A DNA stretch of 64,000 nucleotides, taken from contig NZ_CALFBQ010000018.1 in NCBI RefSeq assembly GCF_937951745.1, positions 62,001-126,000 on the forward strand. The letters are read 5' to 3'. The notes under the pieces were generated by a model. The model saw only the letters and a program-made list of their open reading frames with translations. It did no database searches and was not told the DNA's origin. Below are positions 33,908 through 44,050 of this stretch, one piece after another. A program made the position numbers and the translations under genes. Within the stretch, counting starts at the first letter, position 1. Every line of letters begins with the position of its first letter. Source of the stretch: an uncultured Chloroflexus sp. GTDB lineage: Bacteria; Chloroflexota; Chloroflexia; Chloroflexales; Chloroflexaceae.

Positions 33908-36900
33908 ATGACTAGCCGTCCAAGCCTGCCTGATCGCTGCTTTGCCGTTTGTGTTGGCGTGAATGAGTACAATCATGTCTCCGGGCTAAGCGCACTGCGC
34001 TACGCCGAGAACGATGCGCGCGCCATGGATGCGCTGCTCAACGATCTGGGCGTACCACCAGAGCATCGTCGCCTCCTTTGTGGCACCGAGGCGACACTGG
34101 CCAATGTCACCGCTGCCCTTGATGAGCTATTCGTTGACCGTGCTGGCGTCAATGATTTTCTAGTGTTCTACTTTGCCGGTCACGGCGTACCGGTCAGTTT
34201 CGATGATGGTGACCCAGAGGTCTTCCTTGCCTCGTGGGATTTTGACTACGCCCAATTACAGAAAAAGTCGTTTCGAATCAATCAGTCGCTGAGTTTACAA
34301 CGTCTGCGCAGGGATTATTTTGAGGGTGAAGGCGCGCGTAAGCGACTATTCATCCTCGATAGTTGCTACAGCGGCGATTTTCTTGGTCCCGGTTATCGTG
34401 ACAACGGGGTAACGCTGGTGCTAAGTGAGGTGAGGCGTCTGCTGCCCGGCAATGCCACTGGGCGGGCGGCGTTGGCTGCTTGCCTACCAAACAAACTGGC
34501 TCGTGAAGACGATCAGCTCCGGCACGGTCGCATGACCTACTATGTGCTGCAGGCGCTGTATGGCCACGCTCCTGATGCTCGCGAGCCAGACGGCTGGGTG
34601 ACGATACAGAGCCTGCATAGTTACCTTGATCGCAACCTCGCGCCATTTCAGCGTCCGGTGCTTAGCGGGCAATTCACGCGCATGCCACTGGTGCACTTTG
34701 AACCGCCAGCTCAGTCTACTCCGCTGCCACCGCTTGATCGTGGTGCGTATCTGCAACGGCTTATCGAACTCAACCAGCAGATTGATCTGCGTGGTTTGGG
34801 CGGGCCGGTGCAGAAACTGCCGCTTGAACGAGTCTATGTGGCGCTGAAAGCGGATGCTGCGCCGCCTGCTGAACGACGCGCCGCTGCCGGCTATGTCGAG
34901 CAACTGGTTTTGTCGCGGGCACCCGATACGTCTGATCCGTACCTCCAGCGGGCATTGATTCGCCAAACGCTGGCCCGTGGTGATCCAATCGCACTCAACC
35001 TGCTGCGCCGTTCTGTTGATGGTGACGCTACGTCGCCTGATGGTCGGCCTTCCCGTCTGAACCTCGGCGAGTTGCTGGCGCGCGAGCGGTGGGCAGTACT
35101 GCTTGGCGATCCCGGCGCCGGCAAGACCACTCTGTTGCGCTGGACGGCGCTTACCTTTGCGCAGGCATTGTTGGCGGGGCGTGAGCGGGTCGTTGTGCCT
35201 GCGGTACAGGTGTACGCTGATGAAGAGAATCCCGATCAGAAGCCAGATGTCGATCTTGGGGCTGCGCGTCTGCCGGTGCTCTTGCGCCTTGCCGACTACG
35301 AAGCGGCGCGCTGGGCGGATGGACGAGATACCAGCTTGACCATTGCTGCGTTTCTAGGCCGTCAGCCTTGGCTAGGCCAGCCGCTGTTCGCTCATGCCGA
35401 GCAGGGGGAACGGCTCTTGCACCAAGCACTGACTCACGGTCAGGCGCTGATCCTGTGTGATGGTCTCGATGAGATTGCCGATCAGACCCGGCGTGGGCGG
35501 GTGGTAGATGCGCTGACCGCATTTATCCACGAGTATGTACGTGATCCGGTGAGTGGCTACTGTCCGGTTGATGAGGATCGAAACACCGATTGGACGCTAC
35601 CGGCCGAACACGGCGGCAACCAAATTCTTATTACCAGCCGCATCGTTGGTTATTATCTGGCCCCCCTGCCCGCCACTATTCCGCATTATACCGTCGCCGA
35701 GCTAAGCGAGGTGGCTATCCGGCGCTTCTGCACAGCGTGGGGGAGTGCAGTGGCCGTAGCAACCGGTGATGCTGACCTACCGGCGCGTGTTGCGACCCTC
35801 GCGCAAGCGCTCGTTGATCGGCAGCGTCCCGATTTGCGCGAATTAGCCGGTAACCCACTCTTGCTGACCGCTTTGATCGCCCAATACGGTGCAGCGCCGA
35901 CCGATCTGCCCCGCCGCCGGGTTGAACTGTACGACCGGGTGACCGATGCCTTTTTGCGGCACCGCCCTGATGCGCTCGTCGCAATCGGGATGAAACACTA
36001 TGAACTGCGCTATGCGCTGGCACAGGTGGCGCTACGGTTGCACGCCGATGCTGACCATCCCACCGGTTTCGTTTCCTACGACGAGTTGCATGACTGGTTG
36101 ACCACGGCGCTGAAAGCGATTGCACCTTCACCGGAAAGGCAGCGGCGTGCGCGGATCGATGCTGAAGCAATCATCACGTATGTGCGTGAGGCGGCCGGGT
36201 TGTTTATGGAGCGTTGTGAAGGTATCTACGCCTTCCTCCACCGCAGTTTTCAAGAATATTTTGCAGCGCTAGCGTTGAGTTGGGACGATACCGAGGCAGC
36301 ACAGGCGATTACTGCTCGTCTCGATGACCCGGCGTGGCATGAGGTGCTGATCCTTGCCATTGCTAATCTTAGCCGTACTAAGCAAAAGCTGACAACACTA
36401 ATGCGGGCACTGATTAACGCGCCTGAACCGGCGCCGGGAATCTTGCCACGCAATGCACTGTTCATCGCTCGCTGTGTTGGTGAGCTGATCACTCCGCCGC
36501 CAGCAGAAGTCGTTGCCGAAGCGGTAGTACAGTTGGTGACTGCCTGTGCTCCCCATACATGGCCTGCCACGATCGCTGACGATACGCCCGCACCGTTGCG
36601 TGCAGCAGTGGTGACAGCATTAAAACAACTGTGGTCGCAATCCGGCGCTGTGAAAGGCATGGTTCAGGTGATGACCGATCCTGATCCAGCTCGCCGCTTC
36701 GCTGCCATTGATCTTCTGCTGGAATGTGAGCTGACACACCCTGATCTTGTACCGGTGCTGATTGTTGCAGGCCGTGATTTCGTCGAACCGACAGCAATCT
36801 TGCTCAAGGCTATCGAGCGGTATGCCGAGGTATATCCCACTGCCTTCACCCCAGCATTGCTACCGGTGCGTCGCTGGCTGCACGCCGGAGACGACGGGAT

Positions 36901-39718
36901 TGATCCGGCGTGGCGCATGCTGATCCGTGCCGTCTATAGCTTGGGATGGCGTGCGCCAGATGTGCCGCTGAACGCCGCTGAGGTGATGCTTGACTCGCCG
37001 CTCACCCCGCTGCTCGAACCGCTCTGGCAGCGGCGGGCCGCGCCGGCAGATCTGATCACGGCATTGGAAACTTACCGTGCGTCTACAACTGATCACGCGC
37101 TGATGCGTGATGTGGCTTTGGCGTTGAGTATCCTCACGGGTGCTGATTGGCGCGATCTACCGCTGCCGGTGCAACGCGCTGTTGCAGGACGCATTATTCA
37201 GCGTTGGCTTACTACTATCGCACGCCTAGAGGAACCTCTTTTCCATACCCTTTATCTTAATCTCAATCTCGACCTCGTCCGCACTCGCGATCGCGCTACT
37301 GATTTCGACCTCAGCCTCGACTTTGCCCGCTCTCGTGCCTACGCCCTTTCCCATGCTCCTAGCCGCTATGTTCGTGTCCCCGATCGTCCCTATGTTCGCA
37401 CCTACGCTTTCGCCCGTGCCTATGCCTGCGCCGCTGCTCGCGCTCGTATCCGGGCCGCTGCTCGCGCTCGTATCCGGGCCGCTGCTCGCGCTCGTGTCCG
37501 GGCCGCTGCTCGCGCTCGTATCCGGGCCCGTGCTATTGCCCACACTCTCGTCCGTTTTCACGCCATTGTCCTCGCCTTTAGCCGTGCCATCGACCGCGCT
37601 CGCACCCTCGACGGCGATCTCGATCATGCCCTTGCTCGTGTCCGCATTCGTGCTCATACCCGCGCACAAGCCCTTATCCTCGCGCGCACACGTGCCCGTG
37701 CTCTTGCCCGTACTCGTGTGCGTACTCGTGCCCGTGGGCGGGCCCGTGCCCTTGCCCGTATCCTTATCCTTACCCGCGTCCGTGCTCATGTGCGTGCCCG
37801 CGCTCGCAACCTGCTGAATACGATATGTGTTCTGATCGGTCAGTATTTAGATCGGGCTTTAGTAGAAACAGGCGTCGATCACGTATCGATTGCTCAGGCG
37901 CAGGCAGCGTTGCCCGATGTGCGCGCATTGGTAAATGAACATGGAGTGAGCGAGTGGCAGTTGGCGGTGGATGTGTTGGCAAATCAATTGGTGCAGCCTG
38001 ATGGTGCGGTGTTTGATGGTCGACGAAGGCTGACTCTGTCGGCAGATGTGACCTTGCCGTTAACAACCGAGCAGCATGCAGCCTTAGCACTGCCGAATGA
38101 GGTAAAGAAGCGGCGTGCTGTGCTGGCGCAGGTACGTGGCTGGCTTACGAGTGCCGATCCGGTCGCGCGCGCGAGTGCCAGTCTGCTGCTGCTTGAAGCC
38201 GGTGAGCGCACACCGGAATCGGTTGCTGCCGCATTAGATCTGTTGACCAGCCCACATGATCTGTTCCGCTACCGGGCGTATCGGGTGCTCGTGCGTGATA
38301 GTAACGCCGATGAGTGGTCGTTGTCAGCAATCGAGCGGCTAGCACAGGTGGCGCAGGAAGGGCATACGATTCTTGAGGGACATCTGCGCACGATGTATGC
38401 CGGCTGGGCGTTGCAGCGGATTGAGTATACGGACGCTGCTTGGATCACCGACTGGATCGCGCGGTCTGATGCGGGTGATCGGGTCAGTCGCTACATACTC
38501 GGCTCGATCCATCGCCTTGCTGAGGGGTGCTGGCCCCCACTACTAGACAATTTGCGCATCGCAAGTCCCGACACGCAGGCGGCAATTCTCACTTCGCTCT
38601 ACTGGCTCTTGCAGGCCACACCGCCTCGGCATCCGCACCTATCGGCTACGGTGGATGTTCTGCTTGGCCTGAGTGCCGCGCCGTCGCCGGTTAGCGCGAT
38701 GGCGCTGCGAGCATTAGGCTCTGCCCGCGCTCTTAGTGCAGACCAGACGGCACAGCTCTGTCAATTGGTGGAGCTGTCTGAACCGCCAGCGGCGCTGTGG
38801 GCAACGTTGGCTCGGTTGAGTAGCTTGCCCAACACTGACACTATTGCCGTTACTCTCGCTGCTGCGCCGGACATACCGGCCGTGCGTGCTGCGCGGGTAC
38901 GACGGGCGGTGCAGCAGGGTATTGCGGCAAAACGGCAAGCTATCTCGTTGGCGGAACTGACTGCAATTGTTCCTAAACCTGCTGATTGCCTTGCAGCGTT
39001 GCTGGCAGCGGGGGCTGATGAAGACCGGTGGAGTGATTACCATGAGCGGATTGCCGACGCCATTCGCGACCTGCTCGCTATCCATGACTGCCTCTTACCA
39101 GAGCTGCTTGCCCGGTTGCGAAATACTGACGCCGGATGGCCTTCGCAACGGATTGCATTGGCAGCGTTGGCACGCTGTGCAACCGCGATGCCTGAGTGGT
39201 TCAACGCGCTGGCCGCCAGTTCTGATCTGGTGTCACTATTGCTGAGCAGCGCCGTGAGTCAGGTGAGTTTCGATGCGCGTCGCTTTGCTATCACTGCCCT
39301 TGCCGCGCTACGCGAAATAACCGGTGAAGTGCTGACGGCACTCTTCCGACTCGTCGGTGACATTGTGGAATTGCAAAATGATATCATCGATGCAGCACGG
39401 CGCTTCAATCGGCTGCACCGCGACCTCGGCGAGCGGTTGCCAGACGAGTTGGTACAGGCGCTTACCGGCGAAAGCGCCGTTCGTGCCTATGTTGCCGCAC
39501 AAGTGCTCGAGGCGCTTGGCACGTCAACGGCCACTATGATCACACCCGGTCTACGCCGCCAGATCGTTGCACTGTTGGCCGATGCCCTACGTGATCCACG
39601 CAGTCGGCGCAGTGTCTGGCGTTGGAATGGGAGTGACATTGAAGAAGCTGGCACGCTCAATCAGTCCTTCTACCGCGCATTGCTGCGTGTAGCAGGATTC
39701 AAAGTAGAGAAGGAATGA
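33908..39718 (+). CDS. Caspase-NACHT-HEAT-type STAND protein with arginine-rich insert
   Basis: 1936 aa, cytoplasmic. N-terminal C14 caspase-like domain (about residues 8-230) has His92 in YFAGHG and Cys153 in FILDSCYSGDF. NACHT NTPase (about 390-570) has Walker A GDPGAGKTTLLRW (400-), Walker B ALILCDGLDEIAD (about 511-) and ILITSRIVGYY. From about residue 800 on, Ala/Leu-rich helical repeats (HEAT-like) act as probable sensors. Residues about 1115-1303 are an R-x-R-x tract encoded by a minisatellite. This is the NLR-like architecture: ligand sensing, oligomerisation and protease activation, associated with cell suicide and anti-phage defence. No Shine-Dalgarno. No known defence genes are adjacent. 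Confidence 0.92.
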   Translation: MTSRPSLPDRCFAVCVGVNEYNHVSGLSALRYAENDARAMDALLNDLGVPPEHRRLLCGTEATLANVTAALDELFVDRAGVNDFLVFYFAGHGVPVSFDDGDPEVFLASWDFDYAQLQKKSFRINQSLSLQRLRRDYFEGEGARKRLFILDSCYSGDFLGPGYRDNGVTLVLSEVRRLLPGNATGRAALAACLPNKLAREDDQLRHGRMTYYVLQALYGHAPDAREPDGWVTIQSLHSYLDRNLAPFQRPVLSGQFTRMPLVHFEPPAQSTPLPPLDRGAYLQRLIELNQQIDLRGLGGPVQKLPLERVYVALKADAAPPAERRAAAGYVEQLVLSRAPDTSDPYLQRALIRQTLARGDPIALNLLRRSVDGDATSPDGRPSRLNLGELLARERWAVLLGDPGAGKTTLLRWTALTFAQALLAGRERVVVPAVQVYADEENPDQKPDVDLGAARLPVLLRLADYEAARWADGRDTSLTIAAFLGRQPWLGQPLFAHAEQGERLLHQALTHGQALILCDGLDEIADQTRRGRVVDALTAFIHEYVRDPVSGYCPVDEDRNTDWTLPAEHGGNQILITSRIVGYYLAPLPATIPHYTVAELSEVAIRRFCTAWGSAVAVATGDADLPARVATLAQALVDRQRPDLRELAGNPLLLTALIAQYGAAPTDLPRRRVELYDRVTDAFLRHRPDALVAIGMKHYELRYALAQVALRLHADADHPTGFVSYDELHDWLTTALKAIAPSPERQRRARIDAEAIITYVREAAGLFMERCEGIYAFLHRSFQEYFAALALSWDDTEAAQAITARLDDPAWHEVLILAIANLSRTKQKLTTLMRALINAPEPAPGILPRNALFIARCVGELITPPPAEVVAEAVVQLVTACAPHTWPATIADDTPAPLRAAVVTALKQLWSQSGAVKGMVQVMTDPDPARRFAAIDLLLECELTHPDLVPVLIVAGRDFVEPTAILLKAIERYAEVYPTAFTPALLPVRRWLHAGDDGIDPAWRMLIRAVYSLGWRAPDVPLNAAEVMLDSPLTPLLEPLWQRRAAPADLITALETYRASTTDHALMRDVALALSILTGADWRDLPLPVQRAVAGRIIQRWLTTIARLEEPLFHTLYLNLNLDLVRTRDRATDFDLSLDFARSRAYALSHAPSRYVRVPDRPYVRTYAFARAYACAAARARIRAAARARIRAAARARVRAAARARIRARAIAHTLVRFHAIVLAFSRAIDRARTLDGDLDHALARVRIRAHTRAQALILARTRARALARTRVRTRARGRARALARILILTRVRAHVRARARNLLNTICVLIGQYLDRALVETGVDHVSIAQAQAALPDVRALVNEHGVSEWQLAVDVLANQLVQPDGAVFDGRRRLTLSADVTLPLTTEQHAALALPNEVKKRRAVLAQVRGWLTSADPVARASASLLLLEAGERTPESVAAALDLLTSPHDLFRYRAYRVLVRDSNADEWSLSAIERLAQVAQEGHTILEGHLRTMYAGWALQRIEYTDAAWITDWIARSDAGDRVSRYILGSIHRLAEGCWPPLLDNLRIASPDTQAAILTSLYWLLQATPPRHPHLSATVDVLLGLSAAPSPVSAMALRALGSARALSADQTAQLCQLVELSEPPAALWATLARLSSLPNTDTIAVTLAAAPDIPAVRAARVRRAVQQGIAAKRQAISLAELTAIVPKPADCLAALLAAGADEDRWSDYHERIADAIRDLLAIHDCLLPELLARLRNTDAGWPSQRIALAALARCATAMPEWFNALAASSDLVSLLLSSAVSQVSFDARRFAITALAALREITGEVLTALFRLVGDIVELQNDIIDAARRFNRLHRDLGERLPDELVQALTGESAVRAYVAAQVLEALGTSTATMITPGLRRQIVALLADALRDPRSRRSVWRWNGSDIEEAGTLNQSFYRALLRVAGFKVEKE
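37250..37815 (+). repeat. Degenerate minisatellite encoding an arginine-alternating tract
   Basis: A tract made of hexamers of the type (C/T)(C/T)C-G(T/C)N, giving R-A-R-I-R-A type sequence. Its core is four 24-bp units (37433-37528), three identical and one with a single change, each reading AARARIRA. The tract is open in at least three frames (track ORFs 37323..37817 and 37226..37789 are shadows). It holds roughly 45-50 Arg residues and all repeat steps are multiples of 3, so the frame survives expansion or contraction. Confidence 0.9.
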
Positions 39719-39888
39719 ATACTGTGCATGGAGACTGCTCGTGGGTCAAGTCCATGAGGGGCGCTCCTTTATGTGTGTTCCAGCAGGTGGTCTCTCGTTT
39801 CGGACGATAGGGTTGCTTGTCGGGGGTATATCGCCCATACACGCGGCAAGGTGCTACTATCAGGTCAAGTATCGTCAAGGAGTGTCTA

Positions 39889-41160
39889 ATGCTTATTGCC
39901 GAATCGACTGCTGCTGTCACCGCCGCGTTTCACGCTGATGGGTACGTTCGCCCATTGTACGACACCTTCGGTTTTGCCCGGATTCCAGCGACGATTGAGC
40001 ACCTGTTAACCGGTGCTGACACAAATGGTTTGCCGTCGGTTGCCTTAGCAGGTTTGCCGGAACATCCCCAGACGGTGGTGCTCGTGTTGCTCGACTCGTT
40101 TGGCTGGGAGTTTTTTCATCGCTTTGTCGAGCATGCGCCGTTTTTGCGTCGGTTCCTGCACGAAGGGCGGATCAGTCAATTAACCAGTGCGTTTCCCTCA
40201 ACAACTGCGGTGCATGTCACCCTACTGCATACCGGCTTAGCCGCCGATCAGAGTGGCATCTACGAATGGCATATCTTCGTGCCTGATTTGCAAGCGGTGA
40301 TCGGTTCACTCCTCTTTTCGCCGGTGTTTGCCCGCGAGCCTGATGGCTTAGCCGCGTATGGCGTTGATCCAGCGCTGGTCTATCCAACCGAACGGTTTTA
40401 TCGCCGTCTGAGCGCTGCTGGAGTAACGAGCACAGTGTTGTTGCCGGCACCACTGGCCCATTCCGTCTACACACGTACTATGTGCAACGGCGCGCTGGTT
40501 GTGCCATTTCAACATCTCGCCGATGCAGCGACGCGGTTGCAGTATTTGTTTGCTCATCAGCACGGGCCAACATTCTATTCACTCTATATCGATTCGATTG
40601 ATGCAGCAATGCATGAACACGGGCCGGAGTCGGCAACGGCGATGGCTACCATCGAGACGGTGCTAGCTCATCTTGAACAACATCTGCTGTCTGCGCTACG
40701 TACCGCGCCACAACCGGCATTACTCTTGCTGACCGCCGATCATGGTCAGATCGCCGTCGATCCGCAGCAGGCGATTGTACTCAATCAACGGTGGCCCAAG
40801 CTCGAACAGTACCTGCGCCGTGGCGGGGATCATCACCCACTACCGCCGTCTGGGTCGCCCCGAGTGACGATGCTTCACGTGCAGCCGGGAGCAGTGGCCG
40901 AGGTGCAAGCGCAATTGCAACAGCGTCTCGCCGATAGTGCTACTGTGTTGCCGACCGCCGATCTGCTAGCGGCTGGCTATTTTGGCCCGCAACCGGGTGA
41001 ACGGTTGCGATCGCGCTTGGGTGAACTGACAATCTTGCCAGCGCCCGGTAAGGCAATTATCTGGGAATATCCCCGCGCGCAGCCCTTTGCACTGCGTGGC
41101 TTGCACGGCGGCTTGACGCCGGTTGAGATGTTGACTGAGTTGGCGGCACTGGCGTTGTAG
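39889..41160 (+). CDS. Alkaline-phosphatase-superfamily phosphodiesterase/phosphatase
   Basis: 423 aa from ATG 39889 (AAGGAG 7 nt upstream); the track adds 24 codons. Metal ligands of the type I phosphodiesterase/nucleotide pyrophosphatase family: Asp in VLVLLDSFGWEF, the nucleophile Thr in AFPSTTAVHVT, Asp/His in LYIDSIDAAMHEHGP, Asp-His in LLTADHGQ, and a late His in GGDHHPLPP. No signal peptide, so probably cytosolic. Substrates range from nucleotide sugars to phospholipid head groups. The gene is in line with the caspase-NACHT gene but 170 bp away. Confidence 0.88.
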   Translation: MLIAESTAAVTAAFHADGYVRPLYDTFGFARIPATIEHLLTGADTNGLPSVALAGLPEHPQTVVLVLLDSFGWEFFHRFVEHAPFLRRFLHEGRISQLTSAFPSTTAVHVTLLHTGLAADQSGIYEWHIFVPDLQAVIGSLLFSPVFAREPDGLAAYGVDPALVYPTERFYRRLSAAGVTSTVLLPAPLAHSVYTRTMCNGALVVPFQHLADAATRLQYLFAHQHGPTFYSLYIDSIDAAMHEHGPESATAMATIETVLAHLEQHLLSALRTAPQPALLLLTADHGQIAVDPQQAIVLNQRWPKLEQYLRRGGDHHPLPPSGSPRVTMLHVQPGAVAEVQAQLQQRLADSATVLPTADLLAAGYFGPQPGERLRSRLGELTILPAPGKAIIWEYPRAQPFALRGLHGGLTPVEMLTELAALAL

Positions 41161-41224
41161 TATGCCTCTTGCGCAAGTGTGATAAGATAACGAGAGATGT
41201 TTCTATGTTAGCGGAGGATCTTTC

Positions 41225-42826
41225 GTGTCTGAGATTGAACCATCACCGCCGCCATCGTCGCCAGCGCCCCGCTTAAACCGCGATACGCTGCTCTTGATTG
41301 GTGCATTAGCACTACTTGCACTTGGCGTTGCGCTGACCTTTCTCTTTTCACCTACGACTGATGATATAGGTGCGCCAACATCGATTGCGACCAGTGAACG
41401 TCCACCAACGCAAGCTGCGCCGTATCCTGTCCAAACGTCGCCCATGCCGGCTGGAAGTGTGGCAACCGCTGGGCCTACTTATCCGGTGGCACAACCAACA
41501 GTTGATATTGCTCAGACCCAAACCAGCATTGTGCAGGAAATTACTGCCTTGGCGGCTACGGTGCAGGCTGAAACGGTCTCGGCAACGACAACGGTACCGG
41601 CTTATCCAGTGCCAGAGGGGACTCCACCGGCCCAACCGACCATTCCAACTCCACCAACGGTGGCGCCACCACCGCCGCCGACAGTAGCACCGCCGCCGAC
41701 AGTTGCGGTACCGCGTCCGACCTCGCCGCCACCGCCTACGCCAACTCGTTCTGATCTTGTGATCGATGATAGTCCGACAGTATCACCACCGCCAAAAGCG
41801 ACCCCTGTACCGACGGCTACCGCTGCCCCTACCCCAATTCCGGCGTTAGTGCTGCGTGGCAGCACGCGCTGGGCGGCGGGCCAAGGGCCGATTGTGCTCA
41901 ACCGCGATGTACAAATCCCGCCCGGGAGCGAGTTGATCATCGAGCCGGGGGTTGAAGTGCGCCTAGGGCCGGCTGTGTCGATCTATATTGATGGTGGTCG
42001 CATGATTGCGCTCGGTCAGCCCGAACGGCCGGTACGTTTCGTTGGCGCGACCGGTACACGGTGGAGCGGTATCTTTGGTCGTCCCGGCGGTTTTATCGCG
42101 CTTGAGCATACCGAAATCCGTGGCGGCGGTCTCGGCGGGACAGTGTTAGTCAGTGAAGAGGGTGGTTTGGTGATGCGCTTCAGCCGGATTACCGATAACG
42201 GCGGCGGCGTACTTGTGGTCGATTCGCAGCTCGAGATGACGCAGAGTGAAATTGCCGGCAATGATGTACCGTTTGGCGCTGCTCTCGACGCGGCGTATAG
42301 CCGCGGTAATTTCGTCACACTCTCCGGCAATCGGATTGGCGGCAATATTCTTAGTTCGGGTGCGCCGATGGTACGAGTGGCGAATCAAAATGCACGTGAT
42401 ACGCTCAACCTCACAATTGAAGGGAATCTTTTCCGTGGTGGGAGCGCCAATGTACAGCTCACCACCAATGGTATGTTGCAGGGTACCATCGTCTGCAATG
42501 CCTTGATTGGCGACAATTTGGGGCTGAGTTTGCGCAGTGAGACGTTACAAGTGAATCCTGATGGCAGCTTCTTGATGCCATTGCGGATCGAGCAGAACCT
42601 CATTGAGGGCCACACGCCGGTGATTAGGCCAACCTACCTTACCTTTGGTATTGGCCGTGGTGCTGCGAGCGAGATCGCGCTCGACATGCGCAACAATTGG
42701 TGGGGGCATGCTTCTGGGCCGTATGAGCCTGATGCGAACCCGCAAGGGATTGGCGAGGCGGTAGGTAGCAATATCACATTTGCCCCGTGGTTGACTGCGC
42801 CGCCGGCGTGTGCTCCTTCCCGGTAG
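41225..42826 (+). CDS. Membrane-anchored, Pro-rich protein with beta-helix domain
   Basis: 533 aa, GTG start with GGAGG 9 nt upstream. One transmembrane helix (about 20-38, LLLIGALALLALGVALTFL), then a long Pro/Thr/Ala-rich region to about residue 215 (with TVAPPPPPTVAPPPTVAVPR), likely an exposed spacer. The C-terminal 310 residues show a right-handed beta-helix pattern with repeats such as GRPGGFIALEHTEIRGGG, VMRFSRITDNGGGV, and NNWWGHASGPY near the end. The type is common in pectate-lyase-like surface proteins. It may be a cell-wall or polysaccharide-binding protein; no catalytic signature is certain. Confidence 0.8.
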   Translation: MSEIEPSPPPSSPAPRLNRDTLLLIGALALLALGVALTFLFSPTTDDIGAPTSIATSERPPTQAAPYPVQTSPMPAGSVATAGPTYPVAQPTVDIAQTQTSIVQEITALAATVQAETVSATTTVPAYPVPEGTPPAQPTIPTPPTVAPPPPPTVAPPPTVAVPRPTSPPPPTPTRSDLVIDDSPTVSPPPKATPVPTATAAPTPIPALVLRGSTRWAAGQGPIVLNRDVQIPPGSELIIEPGVEVRLGPAVSIYIDGGRMIALGQPERPVRFVGATGTRWSGIFGRPGGFIALEHTEIRGGGLGGTVLVSEEGGLVMRFSRITDNGGGVLVVDSQLEMTQSEIAGNDVPFGAALDAAYSRGNFVTLSGNRIGGNILSSGAPMVRVANQNARDTLNLTIEGNLFRGGSANVQLTTNGMLQGTIVCNALIGDNLGLSLRSETLQVNPDGSFLMPLRIEQNLIEGHTPVIRPTYLTFGIGRGAASEIALDMRNNWWGHASGPYEPDANPQGIGEAVGSNITFAPWLTAPPACAPSR

Positions 42827-44045
42827 GGGCGCGCCGCTCGACCAGCACCACGAATACCCAACCGATCACTGCACTACTGGCGACGACCAACGGCACGTTG
42901 CCAGTTAGTTCGGCAATGCTGCCGGCTAGCATGCCACCCAATGGGCTCAAACCCATCAGCATTAGGGTAAACACGCTCATCACTCGCCCGCGTAGCTCGT
43001 CGGGCACGATCAGTTGAATGAGCGTATTGGTCAATGCCATGGTGGTAACGCCGGCCCAGCCACACAATCCGATCAACACAAGGGCGAGCGGCACGTTGCG
43101 CACTTGGGTAAAGGCGATCAGCAGCGGCGCATAGAGCAGCGCCGCCGCTGTCAGCAGCTTATCGCGGGGCGCATCATCACGTAACTGGGCCAACATCAAC
43201 GCGGCAACCAGCGATCCCAACCCGCTCGCCGCCGACAGCCAGCCGAGGCCGGCGGCGCCAATGTGTAGAATATCGCGAGCAAAGATCGGCAACAGCGGCA
43301 AATGCACGAAGCAAAAGAAACTGACCGCACCGGCGCGGAACAACAAAGCTCGCACATTGGGTTCAGTCACGATATACCGCAAGCCGGCTTGCAGCATCCC
43401 ACCGCGGCGCGGGCCAGCCGCAAGCTGGGCATCAAGCCGCATCAGCAGCAGGCTCGTCAACACTGCTCCAAAACTCAACGCATTAAACAGAAACGCTGGC
43501 CCCTCGCCAATCCATGCCACTACCATACCGGCCACGGCTGGCCCCATTGTGCGCGCACCGTTAAAGATGGACGAATTGAGCGCAATCGCATTCAGCAAAT
43601 CCTCGCGCCCGACCATCTCGACGGTAAACGCCTGCCGGGCCGGTGCGTCGAACGCATTCACGACACCCAAAAGCAATGCTAAGCTCAGCACGTGCTCAAT
43701 GCGCACAAGATTGCTGAGCGTGAGTACGGCGAGGATCGCTGCCAACACCATCGCCATTGATTGAGTAATGAGCAGGATGCGTCGTTTGGGAAAGCGGTCA
43801 GCAATGGTGCCGGCAAAGAGGGAAAACAAAAGCACCGGTAGCGAATTAGCAGCCGCCACCAAACCAAGCAAAAAAGGCGAGTCAGATAATCGTAACACCA
43901 GCCAGCCTTGCGCCACACTCTGCATCCACGTGCCGGTCAGCGAAATCAGTTGCCCGCTGAAGAAGAGGCGATAGTTGCGATGGCGTAAGGCGCGAAACAT
44001 CGCCGGCCAATGGTCAACGTCCGCAAGAGCGTGGCTTGTGCGCAT
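42774..44045 (-). CDS. Major facilitator superfamily exporter
   Basis: 423 aa with about twelve hydrophobic segments. RHRNYRLFFSGQLISLTGTWMQSVAQGWLVL and GTIADRFPKRRILL (MFS motif A between helices 2 and 3) place it in the MFS_3/enterobactin-exporter-like branch. It ends in a soluble tail and overlaps the 3' end of the convergent beta-helix gene by 53 bp. The MarR-type regulator lies 5 bp upstream in the same operon, a common arrangement for drug or siderophore efflux pumps under a MarR repressor. Substrate unknown. Confidence 0.9.
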   Translation of the reverse strand: MRTSHALADVDHWPAMFRALRHRNYRLFFSGQLISLTGTWMQSVAQGWLVLRLSDSPFLLGLVAAANSLPVLLFSLFAGTIADRFPKRRILLITQSMAMVLAAILAVLTLSNLVRIEHVLSLALLLGVVNAFDAPARQAFTVEMVGREDLLNAIALNSSIFNGARTMGPAVAGMVVAWIGEGPAFLFNALSFGAVLTSLLLMRLDAQLAAGPRRGGMLQAGLRYIVTEPNVRALLFRAGAVSFFCFVHLPLLPIFARDILHIGAAGLGWLSAASGLGSLVAALMLAQLRDDAPRDKLLTAAALLYAPLLIAFTQVRNVPLALVLIGLCGWAGVTTMALTNTLIQLIVPDELRGRVMSVFTLMLMGLSPLGGMLAGSIAELTGNVPLVVASSAVIGWVFVVLVERRAPTGKEHTPAAQSTTGQM

Positions 44046-44050
44046 AGATG

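Noticed and set aside
37433-37528. Four 24-bp repeats as a possible CRISPR array
   Set aside because: Units are directly adjacent without spacers and code in frame for AARARIRA.
37226-37817. Long ORFs in other frames (187 aa minus, 164 aa plus) over the arginine tract
   Set aside because: They reflect the simple-repeat composition of the tract; no Shine-Dalgarno, and both lie in the middle of the large STAND gene.
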